Source: Streptomyces celluloflavus (GTDB lineage: Bacteria > Actinomycetota > Actinomycetes > Streptomycetales > Streptomycetaceae). Taken from it: DNA of 64,000 nucleotides. A model generated the notes under the pieces. It was not told the DNA's origin, did no database searches, and saw only the letters and a program-made list of their open reading frames with translations. The position numbers and the translations under genes are program-made. This document shows positions 32,591-40,919 of this stretch, piece after piece. The DNA is taken from positions 1 to 64,000 of the forward strand of contig JOEL01000013.1 of assembly GCA_000720995.1 (NCBI GenBank), in the 5' to 3' direction. How positions within the stretch are numbered: the stretch's first letter is position 1; every line of letters starts with the position of its first letter.

Positions 32591-32625
32591 GCGCCCCGCG
32601 GTGCCTCCCACACACCGCGGGGCGC
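32591..32625 (+). terminator. perfect 13-bp terminator
   Basis: GCGCCCCGCGGTG, 9-base loop, CACCGCGGGGCGC. It lies 44 bases after the small beta-rich gene and ends with TGTTGCT, a weak T-rich tail. Confidence 0.8.
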
Positions 32626-33054
32626 TGTTGCTCACTGAACGCCATCGCCCCGCCCAGCGGCTTCCCCTTCCTGGGTGGGGCGACGATAGGACGCAGGCAG
32701 GTCTGCGGAGGCGGGTACTCCTCCTCGCGGCCTTCGCTCCCGTGACCGCCGAAGCTGGCTCCCCGTGACCAGCGGAGCCGGCCGTCGAAGCAGACGGTAC
32801 GGGTGACGTTCACGCCATAATCATCTTTTCGGTCACCAAGGACGGGTGCCATAGACCCCCGTGCCGGTGATTGCGCCGAGGGGCTCCGAAATCGCGGATT
32901 CGGCCCAACCATGGCACCGATCCCCGCACCCACTCGCCCCCCATCGCCACCACGACCTGTTGCTGGCCTACATCGTGGGGGACGCAGCCCAATGGGCCTA
33001 CCTGCCGGTGACCGTCACGCTCCGGCTCAGCTTTTGATCAGTGGCCAGCCGTCT

Positions 33055-33153
33055 GTACCGGTCTGCATGAAGATGACACTGACTTTCGTCACTCGTGTCA
33101 TAAGTAATCGGCGGAGGATGTCAGCGGCTTGTCCCTGTTCAAGCCGGGTTCTC
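33055..33153 (+). repeat. 99-bp direct repeat, right copy
   Basis: Perfect copy of 30825-30923, offset by 2230 bases, same orientation. Here the open frame started by the repeat stops soon after, so it is the non-coding end of the element. Confidence 0.9.
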
Positions 33154-33395
33154 TTGCCATAGTTCGCCTGGCCCTACTCAAGAACGACGTCCCACTCCGC
33201 CTCGCCGGGTATCCGGGCCGTCCGCGCAGGAGGTGACAACCCGGCGTGGAGCCAGACGCGCAGGCGAGGGCCCGCTCAGGGGCAGGAACGATTTCTTACA
33301 CATGACAGAACCCGAACCTGCCGCTACTCAGCGGGGGGTCGGCCCTACACTCGACACCCGACCCACAGCCCCCAGGCGAGCGAGAAGAGGTACCC

Positions 33396-33785
33396 ATGGA
33401 ACCGATGGCGCCGGAACTGCTGATGGCCCTGGCATCCGGCACGGCGGGCGCCGCCGGCCAGCAACTCTGGGCGTCCCTGCGCGACCTGGTCCACCGCCCC
33501 TCCCCGGTGGAACCCACCGGGACCCCCGAACTGGACGCGCTCACCGATGCTGCGGACACCGCCGAACGAACCGCACGGGCAGCTGACTTGACCCGCACCT
33601 TGGCCGAACGGGCCCGCCAGGACCCCGCGTTCGCCGACGCCCTGGGCACCTGGCAGCGGACGCCGGCTCTCGCCACCGTACGCACGACGGGTTCCGGCGA
33701 CGTCCACAACACGGTCTCCGGCGGCCGCCAGCAGACCGTCATCGAGGGACGCGACTTCAACGGTGACATCACCATCGGCGGATAG
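33396..33785 (+). CDS. 129-residue partner protein with C-terminal amyloid-like motif
   Basis: ATG 33396 lies about 7 bases after GAAGAGG. Residues 1-92 are helical and Ala-rich: LLMALASGTAGAAGQQLWAS, then a repeat-like ALTDAADTAERTARAADLTR and ERARQDPAFADALGTW. Such short helical domains precede NACHT/WD-type partners in Streptomyces. Residues 101-120 read GDVHNTVSGGRQQTVIEGRD, closely matching residues 9-28 of the adjacent NTPase. This is the look of bacterial amyloid signalling (BASS-like, RHIM-like) pairs, in which an NLR templates a small effector. The gap to the NTPase gene is 8 bases, so the two are co-transcribed. Effector function is inference. Confidence 0.7.
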   Translation: MEPMAPELLMALASGTAGAAGQQLWASLRDLVHRPSPVEPTGTPELDALTDAADTAERTARAADLTRTLAERARQDPAFADALGTWQRTPALATVRTTGSGDVHNTVSGGRQQTVIEGRDFNGDITIGG

Positions 33786-33793
33786 GCCGGGAG

Positions 33794-36610
33794 TTGTCGG
33801 AGCGGAGCAGACCACCGGGGGACACGCACAACACCGCGCGCGGCGGACAGCAGGGCCTGCTCATCCAGGCCCGCGACATCATGAACCTGTACGTCCAGCC
33901 GCATGTGGCGGTGGGCGTGCGCGGCCTGATCGCGGGCTTCGGCCTGTACCTCCTCGCCGTACGCCCCGAGCTGCCGCTCCCGCAGGGCTACGACCCCGGC
34001 CCCGTACGGCTCGGATGGCTCCTCCTGGCCCTGGCCCTCGCGTCCTCCGTCGCCGCGCGGGCCCTGACCGCCCGGCGGCGCCGGCACGACCGGGCATGGA
34101 CGGCCCCGGAGCACATCGAGCGGGTCGTCGACGGCCTCGCCGAGGCACTGCATCGGCAGTACACCCGGGACGAACGGCTGCTGCACATCGCCGAGCCGCA
34201 CATCATCGAGGTGCCGTGGACGCCCCGGCCGGAGCGGCCGGACACCCCCGTCTCCGCGTACTTCGAGAGCCTCCCCGACCGGCGGCTCGTCGTGATCGGC
34301 TGCGCGGGCGCGGGCAAGACGGTGCTGGCCCTGCGCCTCGCCACCGAACTCCTCGCCGGCCGTGACCACAGCCCCGAGCGTCCGATCCCGCTCGTGGTGC
34401 CGCTGGCCGCGTGGCACCTGGACAAGGGGCTGGCCGACTGGGTGGCCCAGCGCCTGGCCGCCGACTTCCCGCGGGTCTGCGCGCCGGTCCCCGGGGCCCG
34501 CCCCTACGACGTGGCGCTGCACCTCCTGCGCGCCACCGGCCGGGTCCTGCTGATCTTGGACGGGTTCGACGAACTCCCGCCCGCTCGCCGCAAGGAGGCC
34601 CTGCGCCAGCTCGTCGAGACGCTGCGGGGACGCCCCTTCGTCCTCACCACTCGCGCCGATGATTACCTCGAATACGCCCCGGACCAGAGCGTGTTCGCCC
34701 GCACCGAGATCACCCTCCAGGGCCTTACCGACGCCGCCGTGAGCGGCTACCTCAATCCCTCGGGCTCGGACCGCTCCCCCTGGGCCCCGGTCCTGGCGCG
34801 GCTGCGCGACACCGACGACATCGCCGCCGAGACAGAACGGCTGCGCGAGGCGCTCCGCGTCCCCCTCATGGCGGGCCTCGCCCGGGTCACCTACGGCTGG
34901 GACGGCAACGACCCCGGCGAGCTGCTGTCCCCGGACGCGTTCAACGAACGGGGCGCTCTGGAAAGGCACTTGTACGACGTCTTTCTCGACACCGCGTACA
35001 GTGCCTCCCACGACGTGCGCGCCGAGCACGGCGGGTGGCGGCCCGAGGAGGCGCGCCGCTGGATGGGGTTCCTCGCCGTCCGTCTGAAGGCCGCCCACGA
35101 ACCGGACCTCGCCTGGTGGCGGCTCCAGAAAGAGATGCCGTGGCCGGTGCGGCTCCTGTACGTGGCCCCCGCGTACCTGCTGTCGGTCCTCCTGCTCGCC
35201 CGGGCTGACATCGCCACCGGGCAGTGGGGCGGCGGGATGCCGGTGTGGCTCGCGTACGCCCTGGCCTGCTCCCTCACGCTCTACGGATCCGCCGCCCACC
35301 CCGAAAACGAACGAGTCCACCTCACCCCCTGGCTGCTCGGCCGGCCCGACGGAGCACGGGTACGGAAGGCGCTGCGGAGCGGGAAGGGACGGCTGGTGGC
35401 CCTGGGCCTGGCCCTCACCACGGCGATCATCATCACCTCGGCCCTACACCACCAGTGGCTGGTCGTGGGCTTTTGCACCGTCACCTTCGCCGCCCTGCTG
35501 CAGCCCGTGCTTCCCCTCGTGTGGCGGTTCGCTGACCAGGCTCCGGAACGGACCCCGCGCGAGACGATTCGCGCCGACCGGCAGGTGGTCCTCACCCTGG
35601 GCTGGCTGGCGCCGATCCGCCTCACACCGGACGGACTGGGCTCCCGGTATCCCCTGCTCCTGGCCCCGGTCCTGTTCACCTGGTGGCAGTTCAACGGCCG
35701 CACCTTGCACACCGACACCCCGCTGGACTGGGCCGTCGCCGTGGCCTCGTGGTGGCTGTACGCCGTCGGGCTCTCCGCCTGGGGCCAGTACGGGACGGCC
35801 CACGTCTGGTACGCGGCCACCGGCCGGCTCCCGTGGCGCCTCACCGCGTTCCTGGAGGACGCGCACGCCCGCGGGGTACTGCGGCAGTCCGGGGGCGTCT
35901 ACCGCTTCAGCCACATCGAACTGCGCGAACGCCTCGCGGAGACCTACGACGGCACGCCCCCACGCCACGCCCCACCGCGCGCACCACTCGCCTCCCTCGC
36001 CTTAGTTCTCGGCGCACTCCTCACGACCCGCGTCTTCTTGAGCGCGATGAACATCCATCCGCCACCCGACCCGGTCCCCCACGTCCCCGCGGCATGCTCG
36101 CTACTGGATGTCCACGAGCTGCGGCCGCGGACGAGCACCGACACGAAGCCGACCCTCACGAAGTCCAGCACGCGCTCCCTGCCGGGCCGGTGGCCCCCGT
36201 TCCCGGGCCTCAATGTGTGCGCCGTCGCCTCCGGCCCCTCCCCCACCGCCCCCGCCCTCCGCATCGCAGTCGCCGCGGCGGGCTGGAAGTCGACCGATAC
36301 TTTCAACGGGGCGCTGTACGCGGTCGACCAGTTCCGCGCCCTCGGCCAGAAGGCGTCCCCCGAAGCGACCGAACACCGCCTGCCCGACCTGGGCGACGAA
36401 GCCGCCGTCCTCATCAAGAAGGACGCCCACGGCCTCTGGTCCAAGGGGCCCGAGCCCTGGCAGGCGATGGTGCGGGTCCGCGTCGGCAACGCCCTGTTCG
36501 TCACCACGTACGCCGAACATTCCGCGACCCGCGCCCACACGACGAAGTCGGCGGAAACCCTGATGCGCGACCTGCTCCGCCGATCGGACCTGCCCCGACG
36601 CACCCCCTGA
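33794..36610 (+). CDS. membrane-embedded NACHT-type STAND NTPase
   Basis: TTG 33794 gives 938 residues; the exact start is uncertain. Residues 9-28 (GDTHNTARGGQQGLLIQARD) repeat the motif at the end of the preceding protein. Two hydrophobic helices follow (about 38-56 and 72-90). The NACHT domain has Walker A GCAGAGKT (169-176), Walker B VLLILDGFDE (251-260) and the sensor TTRADDY. From about 455 to 770 come six or seven more membrane helices instead of the WD40, TPR or LRR repeats usual in NLRs. A last helix near 775-795 leads to a 165-residue domain with PAACSLLDVHELRP and LPDLGDEAAVLIKK, resembling DUF3558-type lipoprotein folds. A TTA codon (36002-36004) implies bldA control. An immunity or sensing role is inference. 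Confidence 0.8.
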   Translation: MSERSRPPGDTHNTARGGQQGLLIQARDIMNLYVQPHVAVGVRGLIAGFGLYLLAVRPELPLPQGYDPGPVRLGWLLLALALASSVAARALTARRRRHDRAWTAPEHIERVVDGLAEALHRQYTRDERLLHIAEPHIIEVPWTPRPERPDTPVSAYFESLPDRRLVVIGCAGAGKTVLALRLATELLAGRDHSPERPIPLVVPLAAWHLDKGLADWVAQRLAADFPRVCAPVPGARPYDVALHLLRATGRVLLILDGFDELPPARRKEALRQLVETLRGRPFVLTTRADDYLEYAPDQSVFARTEITLQGLTDAAVSGYLNPSGSDRSPWAPVLARLRDTDDIAAETERLREALRVPLMAGLARVTYGWDGNDPGELLSPDAFNERGALERHLYDVFLDTAYSASHDVRAEHGGWRPEEARRWMGFLAVRLKAAHEPDLAWWRLQKEMPWPVRLLYVAPAYLLSVLLLARADIATGQWGGGMPVWLAYALACSLTLYGSAAHPENERVHLTPWLLGRPDGARVRKALRSGKGRLVALGLALTTAIIITSALHHQWLVVGFCTVTFAALLQPVLPLVWRFADQAPERTPRETIRADRQVVLTLGWLAPIRLTPDGLGSRYPLLLAPVLFTWWQFNGRTLHTDTPLDWAVAVASWWLYAVGLSAWGQYGTAHVWYAATGRLPWRLTAFLEDAHARGVLRQSGGVYRFSHIELRERLAETYDGTPPRHAPPRAPLASLALVLGALLTTRVFLSAMNIHPPPDPVPHVPAACSLLDVHELRPRTSTDTKPTLTKSSTRSLPGRWPPFPGLNVCAVASGPSPTAPALRIAVAAAGWKSTDTFNGALYAVDQFRALGQKASPEATEHRLPDLGDEAAVLIKKDAHGLWSKGPEPWQAMVRVRVGNALFVTTYAEHSATRAHTTKSAETLMRDLLRRSDLPRRTP

Positions 36611-36924
36611 CCGACACCTACGTTTCCGCATGGCTCAGCCCTCCGTTCGTGGGTGTCCGGCGTATGGACCAGCGCGGCGCGGGAAGCTCATCGGTGCGCG
36701 ATTTGGGCTCGCCGGTGGCCCTCGTGCTCGGGGCTCAGCATGGCGTACCCGGCCGACTCGGACATGCCTCCTGCTCTCGCCCTCATGTCGTGTGTGGCCT
36801 CGCGAGGAAATGCCACGGATTTGAGACTGATCACGGGTGACACGGCCGTGAGACAGCCAAGAACGCCCCAGGTCACGCAAGATCGACATGTCGCCAACAA
36901 AGCAGGGAGAATCCACTTCCTTGG
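36611..36924. other. intergenic, nothing recognised
   Basis: No gene or clear terminator is visible between the NTPase gene and the integrase remnant. Confidence 0.4.
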
Positions 36925-37717
36925 CGGCGCCGGCGCGGCGGCGGGCCGGCGGCGGAACCGTCCGCCTCCACCAAGGCGGCTGGAGCCATCCGCACGGGCG
37001 AGCCCCGTGTCCGGGCACACATCGCGCGGCGCAACGACCTTCCCCGGACCGGGGCTGCGACGGGTAACGAACACCTCCCCACGCGTGCGGCCCTTGATCA
37101 GCCGGGGCAGCAGCCGGGCGGTGCCCGCATCCCAGTACACCGCCTCCAGCACGAAGTCCTCACGGCCGCGGCCGCCCCGGCGCCGCGCGACCGCGCCCTT
37201 CGTCTTCACCGGGGCCCGGCGTCCGGCCAGGTCCAACTCCTCGATGCTGACGTCCAGGATCTCCTCACAGCGCGCGCAGGTCTCGTAGAGCATCCGCCAC
37301 AAGGTCTTCTCCCGCGGGTGGACGTCGCGGCGGGCGATGAGCCGGTCGATCGCCATCTTCGAGCGGGCCGGGGTGTCGGAGTCCGGCGTCGGCATCCGCT
37401 TCACCCAAGCCGGCACCGCGTCGGCCCGTCGTAGCCGCGCTCGGCGCACCAGCCCGTCCAGGACAGCACCACGCCGCGGCGCGCGTTCCAGGTGTTCGCC
37501 ACCGAGGTGCCCCACAGCACCTCCAGGGCCTCGCCGACCTCGTCGGGGCCGCCACCGCGGCCAGCAGCCCGCCCCCGCCGAGACGGTCAGCCGTCTTGCC
37601 GACGGCGACGCCGTAGCTCCGCACGGTGTTCGCGTTGGCAAGCGAGCCGAGGAAGACGTCGGCCGCCGCCCGGACGGTCAGCGTCTTCCCGGCCGGCAGC
37701 TGGACGACGGTCGGCAC
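36925..37717 (-). pseudogene. tyrosine recombinase (integrase), frameshifted and truncated
   Basis: The 5' part in one frame gives [20 protein letters not shown] and [16 protein letters not shown], a core-binding domain. The catalytic part in another frame gives [20 protein letters not shown], then [20 protein letters not shown] with the first Arg, then [21 protein letters not shown] shift lies near 37560. The HxxR and Tyr boxes are missing; similarity ends near 37000. It may be a relic of a Tn554-type element, of which a DUF6262 gene remnant lies at 40345. Confidence 0.7.
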
Positions 37718-38112
37718 CGCTGCTCCTTTGCCACAGATAACGGGGTCGCTTCGCGCAGCGGCCCGAGGACGTCACCGCAGGTCATGATCGGCAATTCCGC
37801 AGATAAATAGGGTGTTATCCGTAGGAGACCTCACGACCGCCCCGCCGCCGACATCCCATCAGCCACCCACCAGGGCCGACAAGCCCTTAGCGCACGATCT
37901 GACAGCGATGTTCCTCAGGCCTCATATCAGCGGCACTCACGGCGTGGCGCAAGCCGAGGGCCGTGCACGATCTAGGCTAACCAGCAGTCGCCGCAGGCCC
38001 GCCGCCGGTTCAACACGAACAGCCCGACCGTTCCTACTTCTCGCGAACATTCCCAGGGCCTCTGACCCGCGATCGTTCTCAGAACGCATCAACAACCGTT
38101 CCTCCTCGCGAC
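37718..38112. other. 395 bp, possible recombinase end, no gene
   Basis: Two related short sequences, CACAGATAACGGGG near 37731 and CGCAGATAAATAGGG near 37798 (followed by TGTTATCCG), lie directly upstream of the integrase remnant. GATAA/TTATC motifs in mixed orientation could be recombinase binding sites. No gene is seen. Confidence 0.35.
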
Positions 38113-38540
38113 CTACGCAGCCAAGGTGTCGACGGCCTCCAGCGCGTACAGCTCGTAGGGAATGGCGCCTCCGTCGTCGTTGTGCCGGTCGGACGCGCCA
38201 ACGCGGGTGAACCCGGCTTTGACCAGCACACGGCCCGAGGCCGGATTGTCGGGGTGGTGCATGGCCTCCAGCCGGTTGAGGCCGGCGGTGGTGAAGGCGA
38301 CGGAGACGACCTGGTTGGCGGCTTCGGTGGCGTAGCCGCGGCCCCAGCTGCCCTCCCGGAGGATGTAGCTGACGGTGCCCAGGACCTCGCCGTGCGCGAC
38401 AACGTGGACGCGGCCCGGCTGCCTGCTCTGCCTCGGAGCGGGTCCGGTGAACGGGGCGAGACGCTGCCAGGTGCCGGCCGTGACCCGGGCCAGGTCGACC
38501 GTGGCGAACAGCTCACAGGCCGACGCTCCGAGTTTTCTGG
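38113..38540 (-). pseudogene. GNAT acetyltransferase, 5' truncated
   Basis: A minus-strand frame without a plausible start reads HVVAHGEVLGTVSYILREGS, then WGRGYATEAANQVVSVAF (the acetyl-CoA loop), LNRLEAMHHPDNPASGRVLV and a complete C-terminus ELYALEAVDTLAA. This is the RimJ/RimL type; the first 50 to 60 residues are replaced by unrelated sequence. It overlaps no other gene but its frame runs into the preceding hypothetical gene. Confidence 0.65.
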
Positions 38541-38551
38541 TCAGCGAGCGG

Positions 38552-39169
38552 TCAGCCCGTGTGTTCGGCGGGCGTGACCAGGTGTGCCGCCGCCAGGGAT
38601 GTGCGGATTTTGGCGGCCTGCTGGGTCAGTCGGTCGGCGACGTTCTGGGCGTGGCGGACGATATCGTCGTCTGCGTTGTCGTCGTCGATCAGCGGGCCGT
38701 GGGCGCGGTCGGTGCCGAGTGTGTGGGCGCCCCAGGCGTGGAAGAGGATGTCGTCCATGTCGCTCATCGCGCCGGCGACCGCTTCCAGGACCTCGTTGCG
38801 CTGGCGGTACCAGCCGTCGGGGAGATCCGTGAGCGGTCCGTACGCGGCGACCAGGTCCTGCCACGGCACCGGCTTGATCTTCTCTTCGAAGGACAGCCGC
38901 GACTTGTAGCCGCGCAGCTGCCACTCGCCCTTGTGCGGACTGTCGCCAGTGAGGCGGATCCACAGGTCGCCCGCGCCGTCCACGACGAACTCCTGCCAGT
39001 CCCAGTAGTCATCCGCGGGCGCCGCGTCATCGGGCCCCCAGGTCGTGCGCTCCGGGTGCTCGGAGCGCCGGGCCTGGGTGACGGCAAGCTGAACCGTGTG
39101 GTCACCCGACCGATCGGCGGCAAGAGTGGAGAACTGAATCACGACCCCATTCATTCGTGGCCCAGGCAT
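38552..39169 (-). CDS. hypothetical protein, about 205 residues
   Basis: From ATG 39169 (or 39154, MNGVVIQF) the product is acidic and shows SGDHTVQLAVTQARRSEHPE, WDWQEFVVDGAGDLWIRL and SFEEKIKPVPWQDLVAAYG, then helices (VLEAVAGAMSDMDDILFHAW, IVRHAQNVADRLTQQAAKI). No signal or membrane segment. The family is not recognised. The frame extends upstream to 39379, and that extension (EEVQRRALTASWTAG) resembles the end of the degenerate gene at 23028, so it is probably unrelated debris. Confidence 0.55.
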   Translation of the reverse strand: MPGPRMNGVVIQFSTLAADRSGDHTVQLAVTQARRSEHPERTTWGPDDAAPADDYWDWQEFVVDGAGDLWIRLTGDSPHKGEWQLRGYKSRLSFEEKIKPVPWQDLVAAYGPLTDLPDGWYRQRNEVLEAVAGAMSDMDDILFHAWGAHTLGTDRAHGPLIDDDNADDDIVRHAQNVADRLTQQAAKIRTSLAAAHLVTPAEHTG

Positions 39170-39442
39170 CGTCGGCGTTCGTTCCCAAAGTTCGGTGCCG
39201 GACCAGCCAGCGCACTCCACTCGCGTCGCTGCGCCGGCACCCACCTGAGCCTCCGTACACCCGTACAGCGCTAGGACGGTGCTCCCCGCCCGCCGTGTCC
39301 CAGCCGTCCAGGAGGCCGTCAGGGCTCGGCGTTGCACTTCCTCACGGGCGACCGAGCTTGGTAAGGGAGCGCCGGCCACAAACCGGAGCGGTGGCGGTCG
39401 ACCGGCCCGGTTCGCGGTCCGGACTCGCGGTTGCCAACCAGA

Positions 39443-40165
39443 TCATTCCGTTACGGGCAGGCACTCGGCGAGCAGGTCGACGACGTCGTGCCAGGCTCGC
39501 TGCGCGTGCTGTGGGTGGTAGCCGACGCCGGGGACCGTGGGGTGGTCGACTGGCGGGTGGTGGAAGGCGTGCAAGGCGCCGCCGTAGACCGCGAGGCGCC
39601 AGTCGACGCCCGCGGCCTGCATCTCGGCGGTGAACGCGTTCCGTTGCGCGGGCGGCATGATCGGGTCTTCCGATCCGACCCCGGCCCACACCGGGCAGCG
39701 GATGCGCGCCGCCTCGCCCGGTCGGCCCGTGGTAGTTGCGTTGACTGTCCCGATCGCGCGTAGGTTGACGCCATCGCGCCCGAGTTCCAGCGCGATGGCG
39801 CCCCCGGTGCCGTAGCCGACGGCGGCGATCCGGTCGGGGTCGGTCCGCAGTTCGGCGCGCAACACGTCGAGAGCCGCATGGCCGATGCCCCGCATCCGGT
39901 CAGGGGCGGCGAGCAGCGGCATGCAACGGGCCAGCATCTCCTCGGGGTCACCCAAATAGCGCCCGCCGTGAAGGTCGAAGGCCAGCGCTACGTACCCCAG
40001 CTCGGCGAGCGCATCGGCCCGGCGGCGCTCGACGTCGCTGAGCCCCATGCCCTCTGGTCCGAGCAGCACCGCGGGCCGACGGTCGACACCGGACGGGACG
40101 GCGAGGTGCCCGATCATCGTCAGACCGTCGGCCAGGTACTCGACCGTGCGCGTCGTAATCGTCAT
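39443..40165 (-). CDS. dienelactone hydrolase-family protein, non-canonical nucleophile
   Basis: ATG 40165 gives 240 residues. The alpha/beta hydrolase shows PAVLLGPEGMGLSDVERRRA, ALAFDLHGGRYLGDPEE, the elbow AAVGYGTGGAIALELG, WAGVGSEDPIMPP with the Asp, and YGGALHAFHHP with the His. In classical DLHs the elbow is GxCxGG; here Gly or Thr takes the Cys position (GYGTGG), so the usual thiol nucleophile is missing and the reaction is uncertain. The frame is open upstream through a DUF6262 remnant, but the ATG and domain boundary fit 40165. Confidence 0.75.
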   Translation of the reverse strand: MTITTRTVEYLADGLTMIGHLAVPSGVDRRPAVLLGPEGMGLSDVERRRADALAELGYVALAFDLHGGRYLGDPEEMLARCMPLLAAPDRMRGIGHAALDVLRAELRTDPDRIAAVGYGTGGAIALELGRDGVNLRAIGTVNATTTGRPGEAARIRCPVWAGVGSEDPIMPPAQRNAFTAEMQAAGVDWRLAVYGGALHAFHHPPVDHPTVPGVGYHPQHAQRAWHDVVDLLAECLPVTE

Positions 40166-40286
40166 GAGACTGGACCGTAGTGATCGTCGAGCCCGGTCGG
40201 GCCGATGTTCACCGCTGGCAGAACAGCGCGGATATGCCTCTGAAATGCGGCGATGGCTCACAAGATCCGTCCCAGACCCCGTTCCC

Positions 40287-40331
40287 GACAGCCCGGTTCC
40301 CGGCCGCTGAGAGGCCGGGAACCGGGCTGTC
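40287..40331. terminator. perfect 19-bp stem-loop
   Basis: GACAGCCCGGTTCCCGGCC (40287-40305), 7-base loop, and its exact complement at 40313-40331. It separates the DUF6262 remnant from the hydrolase gene on the minus strand and is the longest perfect stem of the window after the 42-bp palindrome. Confidence 0.75.
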
Positions 40332-40344
40332 ACGGGCACGTGCG

Positions 40345-40790
40345 CTCGCCCGGGCAGGTTGGGTGAGCGGTCGGCGTGGCGGTTGAGCTGGGCCATGAGC
40401 TCGCGGTTGGCAGCGCGGGCGGCGGCGAGGTCGTCGTCGCGTTCCTGGAGCTTCAACTCCAGGTCGATCGCCTGCTGTTCAAGGGTGCTGATCCGGGCCT
40501 TGAGGTGTTCGGTGCCGTCGGGTCCGCCAATGCCGGGACTCGCGCCAGACCTGCTCGCCGAGGACTTCGCTGAGGCGGTGTTCGAGGCGGCGTACTTGGG
40601 CGGCGAGGGGGCCGTGCGGGCGTCGGCGGCGGCGAGGTCGGCTTTGAGGGATGCGCGGCTGACGGCCGGACCGCGGCCGCCGGGAGCGGCGGTCGGTTCG
40701 GCGGCCTGGGTGTGGATTTGGGTGAAGAGGTCGCGGTGGCGGCCTGCGGAGGCCGACGAAACCGCAGACGACCAGGTCCCTCGATCCCGA
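40345..40790 (-). pseudogene. DUF6262 (TnpC-like) protein, frameshifted
   Basis: Read in two or three frames the minus strand spells a coiled-coil protein: RASLKADLAAADARTAP, AAQVRRLEHRLSEVLGEQVW, GTEHLKARISTLEQQAIDLE, and LKLQERDDDLAAARAANREL. DUF6262 proteins are small companions of tyrosine recombinases in Tn554-like transposons. The N-terminal helix-turn-helix is degraded. It is a second trace, with 36925-37717, of such an element. Confidence 0.6.
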
Positions 40791-40919
40791 ACTCCGCGCT
40801 ACCCACGGCAAATCCGGAGAATTCAAGATGATCGATTACATGACACTCAAACCGCCCAGGATGGGGAAACCAATCCCGTACCAACGTCGCCTGTCAGTGC
40901 CTCCTGACAGGATGCGCGG

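Larger units (their letters stand above)
32548..33395. other. 848 bp without a gene; terminator, repeat copy and promoter region
   Basis: The stretch holds the hairpin at 32591-32625, the right 99-bp repeat at 33055-33153, and the leader of the 129-residue protein gene. Between 32626 and 33054 I see no supported gene or repeat. Confidence 0.5.

Noticed and set aside
33296..35320. Minus-strand open frame opposite the NACHT gene pair
   Set aside because: It crosses both plus-strand genes and the gap between them and lacks any motif, whereas the plus strand shows Walker A and B.
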